Shown one piece after another: positions 17,126-25,593 of a stretch of 64,000 nucleotides of DNA. The notes under the pieces are model-generated. The model was given only the letters and a program-made list of their open reading frames with translations, ran no database searches and had not been told where the DNA came from. A program made the translations under genes and the position numbers. This DNA is from Rhizobium sp. Root1203 (GTDB lineage: Bacteria > Pseudomonadota > Alphaproteobacteria > Rhizobiales > Rhizobiaceae). The DNA lies in assembly GCF_001424945.1 (NCBI RefSeq), contig NZ_LMCW01000012.1, positions 802,414 through 866,413 on the forward strand, written 5' to 3'. Each line of letters starts with the position of its first letter. The first letter of the stretch is position 1.

Positions 17126-17890
17126 TCAGCCAAGCAATCGCCGCGTGGCTTCGATCGTTTCTGCACTTCCCACGCTGGGCCGATATTCCAGTCCAACCGC
17201 CCCGGCATATCCATTCGCAACGAGCCAATCGACGCGCGTCTTCAGGTCGATCGCACCGCTTCCCGGTTCATTGCGGCCCGGATGGTCGGCGATGTGAATG
17301 TGGAACACCCGGTCGATATCCCTGCCGATCACCGCTGCGGTATCCTCGCCCATCACGGCCGAATGATAGACGTCGTAGATGATGCCGATCTCGGCGCGAC
17401 CAGTCGCCCTGGCGATCTCGATACCCTCGCTTGTCGAGGGCAGGAAATAACCGACGTGGTCGATCAGCGTGTTCAGCGGTTCGACGCCGAGGCGAACGCC
17501 GCTGCCGTCCAGCACCTCGCCGGCCTTCGTCAGTGTCGCGATCAGCGCTGCCTTTTGTTCTTCGCGCGACTTGCCCGCAAGGTCGTCGCCGGCCTGCGCG
17601 ATCAGCGTATGCGCGCCGAGACGCCGCGCCACCTCGACAGAGCGCTTCAGTCCCTCGATGAAGGCGGCGCTGTTGGCACTATCGGTCAGCGCGATCATCG
17701 GCTCGGCGACAAAGCTCGTCAGCTCGATGCCCGTCTCGTTCAGGGCCCACTCGATGCTCCCGAGGTCCTTGTCCGTCCATCTCCAGAATTCCACGGATTC
17801 GACGCAGTGTTTGTGGGCCAACCGGATGCGGTCGGCGAAGTTCTCAGCTTCGGCTGCAAACAGCCATTCGATGCAGGCAGACAGTCTCAT
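17126..17890 (-). CDS. Hydroxypyruvate isomerase-like TIM-barrel protein
   Basis: 254 residues of the AP endonuclease 2/sugar-phosphate isomerase family. Features are MRLSACIEWLFAAE, ...HCVESVEFWRWTDKDL, GIELTSFVAEPMI, LGVEPLNTLIDHVGYFL (metal Glu), IGIIYDVYHSAVMGED (Asp/His) and VFHIHIADHPGRNEPGSGAID, with a final Glu in GAVGLEYRPS. This pattern is that of Hyi-like ketose/hydroxypyruvate isomerases. The ATG at 17890 is supported by the family N-terminus. It is divergent from the MFS gene; a sugar-acid function is likely but not proved. Confidence 0.85.
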   Translation of the reverse strand: MRLSACIEWLFAAEAENFADRIRLAHKHCVESVEFWRWTDKDLGSIEWALNETGIELTSFVAEPMIALTDSANSAAFIEGLKRSVEVARRLGAHTLIAQAGDDLAGKSREEQKAALIATLTKAGEVLDGSGVRLGVEPLNTLIDHVGYFLPSTSEGIEIARATGRAEIGIIYDVYHSAVMGEDTAAVIGRDIDRVFHIHIADHPGRNEPGSGAIDLKTRVDWLVANGYAGAVGLEYRPSVGSAETIEATRRLLG

Positions 17891-18164
17891 GATACTCTCG
17901 TTGTGAACCACACGTCGTGCCTGCAGTCGATCAGCAATCGCCACCGAATTGCAAGCGTTATCCTGAAGCCGCATGAGTATCTGCCGCCTGAACGCACAGG
18001 TTCCTGGCGGAAAGGTTCGCGCGAGGAAGGCGGCTCCATACAAACCAGCGCGATAGTCAGCCCTGCTTCGAATAGCGATAGCATTGATTCAGGGTTGTGC
18101 ACTCCCTACCGCGAACCTAGAACCTTATTTGCGTTTTCCTGCCTACACGTCCCGGAGCTTCTTC

Positions 18165-19367
18165 ATGCAGCTTGCGCCGCAGCACCGAATCTACATCTGC
18201 TTTTTCCTGTTCGCCGTGTCGATGGGGGCGTTGCTGGCACGCATGCCGGACCTTCAGATGGCGCTTGGGGTGGATCGATCCGAACTTGGACTGACGCTGA
18301 TCGGTGCCGCAATCGGTGCCCTGACGTCGCTCACCTTCGCGTCCCCGATCATCGCCCGCCTCGGTGCCCGCACGACTGCTTTCATCACCGTACTGGGAAC
18401 CTCTGCCCTTCTCGCGACGGTGCCATGGATGGCAAGCGCGCCGCTTGTATTTCTCATCCTGATCGGCGAAGGCCTCCTCGCAGGCGCGCTGGAGATCAAT
18501 CTCAATGTCGAGATCGACCGCATCGAGGCGCAACTGGGCCGCGGGGTGATGAACAGGGCACACGGCTTCTGGAGCCTCGGGTTCTTCCTGACGGCGCTTG
18601 TCGCTTCGGCGATCCGGCAGGCGGGCATTTCCATGGAACTGCACCTTGCCATGACGTTTACGCTTGTCGCCGTCGTCGGAACCTGGGCGATCTCCGGCAT
18701 GCAAAATGCGCCGGAGCGGACACTGCAGGAGAAATCAAGGGCACCGCTGATCGCGCTGCCGACATGGGGCCTGCTGCCGCTCTGCGTGATCGGCGTAGCC
18801 GCCTTTCTTGTCGAAGGCGCAGGCATCGACTGGTCGGCGATCTATATGCGCGATGTCTTTGCCTCCGAGCCCTTCGTCGGCGGGCTTGGCCTGACGCTGT
18901 TCACCTTCTTCATGGCAGGCGCACGTCTGTTCGTCGATCCGCAGGTGGATCGCTTTGGCGCTCGCGTCGTTGCGACGGTGCTTCTCATTCTTGCCGCCGC
19001 CGGCGTCTGCGCCGTCTGGGCAGCACCCTACCCCTATATCGCGCTGTTCGGCTTCGCGCTGATGGGTGTCGGGTGCAGCGCCGTATACCCGCTGGCGGTC
19101 TCCGCTGCCGCACAGCGCATCGACAGGCCGGCGCATGTCAACGTCGCGGCGCTTGGCCAGATGTCGTTCGTCGTCTTCTTCCTGGCCCCCCCACTGCTCG
19201 GCTTCATCGCCGAACACGCCGGCATCAGAACCGCCTATCTCGTCTGTCTGCCGCTGATCGTCTATGCGCTTTTCTCCATCAGATCGCTTGCCGGCCGAAG
19301 GGAGCCAGACGGATATCCCGTGGCGGTTACGCAAGACGAAGCAGACGCGCCGCAACAGGGGATCTGA
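18165..19367 (+). CDS. MFS transporter (YbjJ-like)
   Basis: A 400-residue inner-membrane transporter with twelve predicted helices. The N-terminus RIYICFFLFAVSMGALLARMPDLQMALGVD and the following GLTLIGAAIGALTS resemble the YbjJ/sugar-MFS subgroup. GGAG lies 7 bases before the ATG at 18165. It is divergent from the hydroxypyruvate isomerase-like gene, so the two may serve the same substrate. The substrate is not predictable. A short GCGGCTT-CAT-AAGCCGC hairpin follows the stop. Confidence 0.82.
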   Translation: MQLAPQHRIYICFFLFAVSMGALLARMPDLQMALGVDRSELGLTLIGAAIGALTSLTFASPIIARLGARTTAFITVLGTSALLATVPWMASAPLVFLILIGEGLLAGALEINLNVEIDRIEAQLGRGVMNRAHGFWSLGFFLTALVASAIRQAGISMELHLAMTFTLVAVVGTWAISGMQNAPERTLQEKSRAPLIALPTWGLLPLCVIGVAAFLVEGAGIDWSAIYMRDVFASEPFVGGLGLTLFTFFMAGARLFVDPQVDRFGARVVATVLLILAAAGVCAVWAAPYPYIALFGFALMGVGCSAVYPLAVSAAAQRIDRPAHVNVAALGQMSFVVFFLAPPLLGFIAEHAGIRTAYLVCLPLIVYALFSIRSLAGRREPDGYPVAVTQDEADAPQQGI

Positions 19368-19730
19368 CAGGCGGCGGCTTCATAAGCCGCGCATTCGCGT
19401 CATCGCATTCATTGCAGCGCCCCCACGCCTGACAAAACCTGGATGTCCTTCAGAATTTCCTGTCGGAAACGCCAGAATTGGTGTGCGTGTGCTACTTGCA
19501 TACTCGGACGTTGCAACTATGTCACACATAAGGAAAAGCTAAAGTGACGGTTGGGAGTAAGTCGACGTTTCGCTTGCCGCTTGTAGAGTCTTCGTATCAA
19601 CTCCGCAGTTGCGAGCACACATAGTATTGATGAGGCCAGCCTTGCCGTCGAATGGGTAGCGAAGCGTAGGTCGGCAGTAATACCAGCAGTCTTTCAGAGA
19701 AACCGGACCGAATCCACCGGAGGCGACCTG
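19368..19730. other. Intergenic stretch, no recognised gene
   Basis: 363 bases between the MFS gene and the glycosyltransferase-like gene. It contains the GCGGCTT/AAGCCGC hairpin just after the MFS stop (weak terminator, no T run). I see no coding frame with convincing start and composition, and no tRNA or known RNA motif. Confidence 0.5.
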
Positions 19731-20531
19731 ATGGTATATTCACTTGCAGATCTTAGAACCTATCTCTACAGGTCGATAAAATATAAGATTTCGCGTCCAA
19801 TGCCTCCTCCGGCACCTTTTGGCTTCGGTGGTCCCGTGGTTGTCGTCGGCTCGGCGCCAGTGTCCCACCGACCGGTGGGATTCAACGATCAATTCACTCT
19901 CATTACCATAAACGGCTCGCAATCAGTTACATCCGGCTGGGGAATCAAGTCTCCTGATGTGACGCTGATGATGTTCAATCAGGTTGAAGGCACAACTCAA
20001 AACGCGCAGGAAGTAAGAAGGGTCTTGTCCGGACAGCGGACCAAGGCGTTGTACGTCCTGCTGTGGCGGAAGGACGACCGTTTGCGTTTGGAGCGAGGGT
20101 TGAAGTCCTTCAACTATGGGTACGAGCATCTCTACATCGTGGACCGATACGAACGAATGGCACTGCTCGACAGAGTGGCAGGGGTTTGCTCCCTCGAGAT
20201 CGACGCCGACGCGAAGTGTTCGAATGGTATCAATGCGGTTCTTCTTGCACTTTTCCACGGCGCGCCGGCGGTGATCATCACCGGCATCAATCCGAATTCA
20301 TCTGGGCACGTTTACAACTGCGCCGGATTGACAAGGCTTCACGTTCAGATGGACAGAATGATTTTAGACCGTTTGCTGGCGGCCGGGAGACCAATCTTCA
20401 CATCAGACCCGATCGTGTCCGTCGAAACCGGAATTCCCTTGTGGCACGAAAGCCTCTGCGCACCACTGGCGGAGGGGGCAACTTCATACGATGGCGAAAA
20501 ATACGACGGCAACATACAGCGCCGCGCATAA
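19731..20531 (+). CDS. Sialyltransferase-like Rossmann protein, unknown substrate
   Basis: A 266-residue soluble protein. VVVVGSAPVSH near residue 36, then LITINGSQSV, and later CSNGINAVLLALFHGAPAVIITGINPNSSGH follow the pattern VGSAP-S...NGS...SxGI-AL--GA--V-ITGI seen in GT29/GT42- and DUF115-type single-Rossmann transferases. These bind a nucleotide-activated sugar. The codon use is less GC-biased than in its neighbours and no polysaccharide operon surrounds it, suggesting transfer. GGAGG lies 8 bases before the ATG. Function is inferred only at the superfamily level. Confidence 0.45.
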   Translation: MVYSLADLRTYLYRSIKYKISRPMPPPAPFGFGGPVVVVGSAPVSHRPVGFNDQFTLITINGSQSVTSGWGIKSPDVTLMMFNQVEGTTQNAQEVRRVLSGQRTKALYVLLWRKDDRLRLERGLKSFNYGYEHLYIVDRYERMALLDRVAGVCSLEIDADAKCSNGINAVLLALFHGAPAVIITGINPNSSGHVYNCAGLTRLHVQMDRMILDRLLAAGRPIFTSDPIVSVETGIPLWHESLCAPLAEGATSYDGEKYDGNIQRRA

Positions 20532-20773
20532 TAGCAGGAGTGTGCCAGGTTTAAGCACAGGCGTTCCTCCACAATTGCCGGAAGATCCGATCGCGCCAAT
20601 ATCTATCAGCGAGACCGCAAGCAATGATATGCAATATTACTGCCATCGCTGTTTTGACTGCCCGGTTCGTTGATTGCTCCCCGCCGCTCTGCGCGCGGCC
20701 TCGAACTTTCACTGCCGCGCATCGTTGAAAAAGGTGGATGAAACCTTTTGATGGCGAGCAGGGGAAACCGGAA

Positions 20774-21211
20774 ATGAAAATCCTACAGACGATTGCAGGT
20801 GCGGTTCTGATTGCAGGTTCATCCATCGGTGCAGCGCAGCCGCCGACCAGGCCGGGCGATTTCGGCTCGCAAACCTTGACCCTCATCAATTCTTACCGGA
20901 CGAGCCGGGGCCTGCCTGCCCTCGTGGCAAATAGCACGTTGAAGGCGTTGGCCACGGAACACAGCCGCTATCAGGCGGCCCGTAGCGCCATCAGCCACGA
21001 CGGCTTTCGCCAAAGATCGGCCCAGGCCAGAGCCGCCGGGCTCAAGGGAATCTGTGCTGAAAATGTCGGTGTCGGATACCAGAATGCGCAACATCTTTTT
21101 TCTGGGTGGAAGAATTCCTCTGCCCACAACAAGAATCTGCTCAGGCCGAACCTGCGATACGCCAGCGTTTCAGTCGTCGGAAATTACTCGACGTTCTTCG
21201 CATGTGAATAG
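20774..21211 (+). CDS. CAP-domain (SCP/PR-1) secreted protein
   Basis: 145 residues: signal peptide (MKILQTIAGAVLIAGSSIGAA) and a CAP domain with TLTLINSYRTSRGLPALVAN, LKALATEHSRYQAARSAISHDGFRQR, ICAENVGVGYQNAQHLFSGW, SSAHNKNLLRPNLRYASVSV. The paired His residues and Glu of the CAP cavity are present. Bacterial CAP proteins are extracellular or periplasmic with unclear function. The ATG at 20774 is chosen for the signal peptide and the nearby GGAAA. Confidence 0.87.
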   Translation: MKILQTIAGAVLIAGSSIGAAQPPTRPGDFGSQTLTLINSYRTSRGLPALVANSTLKALATEHSRYQAARSAISHDGFRQRSAQARAAGLKGICAENVGVGYQNAQHLFSGWKNSSAHNKNLLRPNLRYASVSVVGNYSTFFACE

Positions 21212-21464
21212 TGAGTACGCTCGAAGCGCATTTACTCGGCTTGCCGCGAATGGATCGAGCGGGTCCTGCTCAATGACAGCAAAGAGGCGCTCAAGCCCTT
21301 CGGAGGGGAGCGGATCGTCTTCCTCGGATTGCGCCAGAATGCCGTGATAAATCGACAGAAAGTCGGTGCTCGAAGAACCCGGTCAGGGCGATCTTCGACA
21401 TGGAATCCGAGTACCGCAGAAAACCTGCAGCGTCGCCAATCAGCTAACAATATCAAGAGGATAA

Positions 21465-21540
<76 letters not shown>

Positions 21541-21663
21541 GTAACCGCTTCGTCTCGCGGTGTGAGAGGGCGTATAAACAGGATCGTTCGGCTTGTCTAG
21601 CGCCCTTCCGAAAAATCTTCGATCTATCTCGATTTTTTTGTGCATGGCTGAAATTCAACAAAA

Positions 21664-22575
21664 TCAAAGGTCCAGAGTGCCGCTGGCGAGACGCACGGCC
21701 TGGCCGCCGATGCGCGCGTTCGAGATCGCGCCGCCTTCGATATCCATGTGCAGATGGATGAAGGAAGGACGCCCCATCTCCACGCCCTGCTCGATCATCA
21801 CACCGTGATGGCCGTCCGTCAGGCGGTCGAAGTGATGGATCGCGCCGGACAGTGCCGCCGCTGCGGACCCTGTTGCCGGGTCCTCCAGGATGCCCATGCC
21901 GCTGGCGAACATGCGCGCATGAAACTTCGCCACATGGTTCACGCCGCCGCGGCAGTAGATGTACGCAGAGGCGAGCGCGCCGTCGACGAAGGGGACCATC
22001 GCTTCCCAGAGCTGCGGATCGAAATCCAGGTTTTGTGCCGCGCCGACATCGCGCACGGGCACCATGAGGAACGGCACGCCGGCGGTCCACAGCGACGGCA
22101 CATGGTTTTCAAACCCGATATCCGTCGTCTTCAGGGAAAGCGCCTTGGCGATGCCGGGTCTGTCGAGCGGCATATTGATCTGTCGGGATTTGCGCGGCAG
22201 GTCGAACTCCGCGAAGCTCGCCTCGCCGACGTTCAGTCGCACGGCACAGCGCACCGGCCCGACATTCTCCTCAAGGACACACACCAGATCCATTGTGGTG
22301 TCGCCGTGCTGCTTTTCGGCAAGGGCGATCGCCCCCCCGACGGTCGGATGGCCGGCGAACGGTAGCTCGCGGCCGGGCGTATAGATGCGGATCCTGGCGG
22401 TGTAGGCGGGATTTTCGGATGCCTGCACAAAGACCGTTTCGGAAAGGTTCATCTCCTTGGCGATCGCCTGCATCGCCTCATCGCTCAACCCGTCGCCGTC
22501 GAATATTACAGCAAGCGGATTGCCCGCCAGCCTGCGGTCGGTGAACACGTCGTAGACGCTGTAGCTGCGCGCCAC
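21664..22575 (-). CDS. PhzF-family isomerase/epimerase
   Basis: 303 residues with the two-lobed diaminopimelate epimerase-like fold: YSVYDVFTDRRLAGNPLAV, LSETVFV (catalytic Glu), ELPFAGHPTVGGAIAL, and in the second half GILEDPATGSAAAALSG. Members isomerise trans-2,3-dihydro-3-hydroxyanthranilate (PhzF) or other small acids. No phenazine genes are near, so the substrate is unknown. It is 66 bases from the Nudix gene on the same strand and may be co-transcribed. Confidence 0.88.
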   Translation of the reverse strand: MARSYSVYDVFTDRRLAGNPLAVIFDGDGLSDEAMQAIAKEMNLSETVFVQASENPAYTARIRIYTPGRELPFAGHPTVGGAIALAEKQHGDTTMDLVCVLEENVGPVRCAVRLNVGEASFAEFDLPRKSRQINMPLDRPGIAKALSLKTTDIGFENHVPSLWTAGVPFLMVPVRDVGAAQNLDFDPQLWEAMVPFVDGALASAYIYCRGGVNHVAKFHARMFASGMGILEDPATGSAAAALSGAIHHFDRLTDGHHGVMIEQGVEMGRPSFIHLHMDIEGGAISNARIGGQAVRLASGTLDL

Positions 22576-22641
22576 ATCGGCCTCCTTGTCTCAGGTCCTC
22601 GTGCCGCCAACCTGCCCGACCGCCGACGCGAGCGCAAGGCG

Positions 22642-23388
22642 TTACGCAAGCTGCCTCTGATGGAAGTACCAATCGATGACGGGAAGCATCGCAACATTGT
22701 AGGGATGCGCTGCGGGATCCGCGGAACGGATTGCCACGGCACCTGCGATCTCCTTGTCTTCGGCGACCAGCATGTGCGCATGAATCTTCGCGATCATATC
22801 GTCGGCGCTGAGGTCGAATTTGAAAAGGCGCAGCACGGTGACAGTGCGTCTGTTGTGGCTGGCGAAATAGCGGTCGCAGGCGCGCGCTTCCAAAAGGTCG
22901 AGCCCAGTCTCCTCCAGCACTTCGCGGCGCATGTTGCTCTCGATGTCGCAACATCCGCCCGACACGTCCTCAGGTTCCAGCGAGCCGGCCGCGAAATAGA
23001 CTTGCCCGGGATTGGCGGTGTGCGGCCCCATGCGGATCGCCACGAGCGCGCCGTCGGATGTCTCCAGGACCGGGTAGGCAAAAAGGTGAATTCCGCCCAG
23101 CCGCTTGGGCTGCCTGCGCCACCACATGAAGGTTGAGAATGGAATGACGTGGCTTTCGCCCGCGATCCCTTTGTCGCTCAGTGAAAGCCGCTTCTGGAAG
23201 ATCATGCGGCCATCGAAAAGCGCGGGATTCGCAGCCGTTTCCCTTGCCCAGTTTTCCGCGATCGCATCCCGTTCGGCGACATAGAAGGGGTGGTCGCCTG
23301 GGAGAACCCTGAGATCTATCCCCGCAATCGGAAAGACTGTCTGTTCAGGAGGCCAGCCGCTGAAGTCCTCCGAGAAATACACGTTCAT
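22642..23388 (-). CDS. Nudix hydrolase
   Basis: A 248-residue protein with a Nudix fold in the second half: AAGSLEPEDVSGG... and the core RREVLEETGLD, with an insertion in the first part of the Nudix box. The N-terminal 110 residues (PGDHPFYVAERDAIAENW...) are found in ADP-ribose/NTP-pyrophosphatase-like rhizobial homologues. The ATG at 23388 overlaps the endonuclease stop as ATGA, indicating translational coupling. It hydrolyses a nucleoside diphosphate-X substrate that cannot be named from sequence. Confidence 0.82.
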   Translation of the reverse strand: MNVYFSEDFSGWPPEQTVFPIAGIDLRVLPGDHPFYVAERDAIAENWARETAANPALFDGRMIFQKRLSLSDKGIAGESHVIPFSTFMWWRRQPKRLGGIHLFAYPVLETSDGALVAIRMGPHTANPGQVYFAAGSLEPEDVSGGCCDIESNMRREVLEETGLDLLEARACDRYFASHNRRTVTVLRLFKFDLSADDMIAKIHAHMLVAEDKEIAGAVAIRSADPAAHPYNVAMLPVIDWYFHQRQLA

Positions 23389-24494
23389 ATGAGATCCAAT
23401 GTCATGACGACGGGGCAATGATCCGAGGCTTTCGGCCGATCCCAACCCGTTCGGGGATAGCGCTCTACCTCCTGTCCGGGTGGAAACACCGTGCGATAGG
23501 GTTGGCCATGCCGCATGATCTCCGGAAGCCGCCCAGCGTTCGTCTTCGCAAGCGCGGGAGAGAGCCAGAGATAATCGAGCTGGCACAGCCACTGCTCCTC
23601 CGGCCCGCGCGCATGATAGAGGGTCCAGCGATCGAGCGGATCGCGGCGGCGAACCACGTTTTCGGCAAAACCGTCCCGGCTGAAGACATCGAGCGCGCTC
23701 TCGCTTTCGTCTTGATGCTGGAACGCGTAGCCGGTCCGGCGGCGGCCGACCACGTCGACGCGCTCCTGGTAGTCGTTCATATCCCCGCAGATGACGAAGC
23801 GCTTGGCGGATGTCTGGTCTGCGCCGAAACGGTCTTCGATGATGCGACGCACAGCACTTGCCTCGGCGCGCCGGATGGGCATGGTGTAGCGGCGCCCGTC
23901 GAGCCCCTCACGGGGACTGCCCATCGATTTGAAATGAACGACATACAGCGTTATCGGCACCCCGCCGATCAGAAGATCGAGCTCCAGGCAGTCGCGCTTG
24001 AATACCTTGTCGTCGATGTGGTTGGTCAGGGCCAGTTCGTCGTCGAAGAGGCCGAGGCTGCGATAGGTCGTCATCGCGTGGCTCTTGATCTCCTTGAGCT
24101 CGATCTTCTGGCCGTCCCTCGTCTCCTCGCGCATCAGCACGGCGACGTCGATGCCGCGGCTGTCGTTTCCTTCGACCAGGTATTTCTGCCGATAGCCGGT
24201 TCCCACCATGCGGAACAGATAGCCGTATTCGAAGGCCTGCAGCGCCTCCATGTTGTCGATCTCCTGCAGGCACAGGATGTCCGCGTCCGCATCGGCAATC
24301 GCCAGTGCCGTCATCTGGCGGGTGTCGTCAGTCGAGGCGATCACACGCGCCTGCTCGAGCTGCTGGTAGACACCTTCGCTGCGAACCTCGAAAAGCTTGA
24401 TGACGCGATCCTGGCGCAGTTGGTTGCGGAACCCGGTAAAGTCGAAACGCGTCATCAGGTTTTCGACGTTGAACGTAGCAATGCGTAGCGACAT
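23385..24494 (-). CDS. Endonuclease/exonuclease/phosphatase family protein
   Basis: 369 residues with the EEP fold: LRIATFNVENLMTRFDF (Asn), DILCLQEIDNMEAL (metal Glu), YVVHFKSMGSP, RFVICGDMNDYQE (Asp/Asn) and the final PKASDHCPVVMTLDL (Asp/His). Acts as a metal-dependent nuclease or phosphodiesterase in the cytoplasm; no signal peptide. Coupled to the Nudix gene by a 4-base overlap, which suggests a joint nucleotide or nucleic-acid turnover role. Confidence 0.85.
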   Translation of the reverse strand: MSLRIATFNVENLMTRFDFTGFRNQLRQDRVIKLFEVRSEGVYQQLEQARVIASTDDTRQMTALAIADADADILCLQEIDNMEALQAFEYGYLFRMVGTGYRQKYLVEGNDSRGIDVAVLMREETRDGQKIELKEIKSHAMTTYRSLGLFDDELALTNHIDDKVFKRDCLELDLLIGGVPITLYVVHFKSMGSPREGLDGRRYTMPIRRAEASAVRRIIEDRFGADQTSAKRFVICGDMNDYQERVDVVGRRRTGYAFQHQDESESALDVFSRDGFAENVVRRRDPLDRWTLYHARGPEEQWLCQLDYLWLSPALAKTNAGRLPEIMRHGQPYRTVFPPGQEVERYPRTGWDRPKASDHCPVVMTLDLI

Positions 24495-24564
24495 CAGGCA
24501 TTTCCGATTGGCATTGCGACATTTGTAGAGACGAACGACCAGTTCGGAAAGACCCGATCAACCA

Positions 24565-25593
24565 TCACAATCGCCAGGCGCTGCGAATGACCACCCGTAC
24601 CTCTTCCCCGACCCGCGGCCGCTTGCGGCTGAACGCACGCAGCGTCTGTCCGTCGGCGAGGCACAGCCTGGAGGCGTAGCGCTCCCCCTCGTAGAGGACG
24701 GATACCACGGTTGCCGTTGCTCCTTCGGTATCGAGGACGACATCCTCCTGCCGGACGAGAATATCCGCTCGGGGACCGTTGCACCTATCGACGGCCATCA
24801 GCGGTGCGATCGCGTCCCAGTCGAGACGCCTGATGTCACCGCCAGGAGACGGAAGCGAAAGGATCGCGCCGCGCCCGATCAGGCCGCCGACAATGCGGCC
24901 TTCCGGGCGGGCATAGATTTCGGCCGGCGGCGCCACCTGCAACAGTTGCCCTTCCGACATCACCGCCACATCGGTGGCGAGCGCCATCGCCTCGCTCTGG
25001 TCGTGCGTGACATAGACCATCGTGGCGCCGGACCGCTGGTGGAACTCGCGAAACGTCTCCTCCATCTCCTGCTTCAGATGCCGGTCCAGATTGGCGAGCG
25101 GCTCGTCGAGCAGCACAACGTCGGGCGATGTCACCAGGCAGCGCGCCAGAGCCACCCGCTGCCGCTGCCCGCCCGACAGGTCGGCCGGGCGCCGTTGCGC
25201 GTAGTCTGCCAGCCTGACCGTGGAAAGCGCCTCAAGCACCTTTTGCCGATACGCTTCGCCGGAGATGCCCCTCACCTTCAGTGGATACCCGACATTGTCG
25301 GCGACGCTCATGTGCGGCCACAACGCGTACGATTGGAACACCATCGCCATGTTGCGCCGTTCCGGCGGCAGTGATTGCGCCGCATCAGCAAGCAAGCGCT
25401 CGCCGAGGTGAATCGAACCGTCCGTCGGCGTCTCGAACCCGGCGATCATTCGAAGCACCGTGGTCTTGCCGCAACCCGACGGACCGAGCAGCGCCAGAAA
25501 GCCGCCTTCCCGCACATCGAGCGAAAACCCGCTGACGGCTGCGCGCCCGGTGCCGAAATCCTTGGCAAGCCGGTTGAGGATCAGCTTCGCCAC
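24565..25593 (-). CDS. ABC transporter ATP-binding protein, iron(III) type
   Basis: 342 residues. Walker A GPSGCGKTT, Q-loop MVFQSYALWPHM, signature LSGGQRQRVALARCL, Walker B VVLLDEPLANLD, H-loop VYVTHDQSEAMAL, and a C-terminal TOBE region. The FbpC/PotA-like sequence couples ATP hydrolysis to import. Last gene of the three-gene importer and overlaps the permease gene by 13 bases, so it is co-transcribed. A phosphonate (AEP-type) substrate is an alternative to iron. Confidence 0.9.
   Translation of the reverse strand: MAKLILNRLAKDFGTGRAAVSGFSLDVREGGFLALLGPSGCGKTTVLRMIAGFETPTDGSIHLGERLLADAAQSLPPERRNMAMVFQSYALWPHMSVADNVGYPLKVRGISGEAYRQKVLEALSTVRLADYAQRRPADLSGGQRQRVALARCLVTSPDVVLLDEPLANLDRHLKQEMEETFREFHQRSGATMVYVTHDQSEAMALATDVAVMSEGQLLQVAPPAEIYARPEGRIVGGLIGRGAILSLPSPGGDIRRLDWDAIAPLMAVDRCNGPRADILVRQEDVVLDTEGATATVVSVLYEGERYASRLCLADGQTLRAFSRKRPRVGEEVRVVIRSAWRL

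Noticed and set aside
17111..19432. A 773-codon open frame on the plus strand
   Set aside because: It runs antisense through the isomerase gene and out of frame through the MFS gene; arginine/histidine-rich low-quality composition shows it is a shadow of GC-rich genes.
21212..21464. Short open frames between the CAP gene and tRNA-Lys
   Set aside because: No start with ribosome site, poor composition and overlap with each other.
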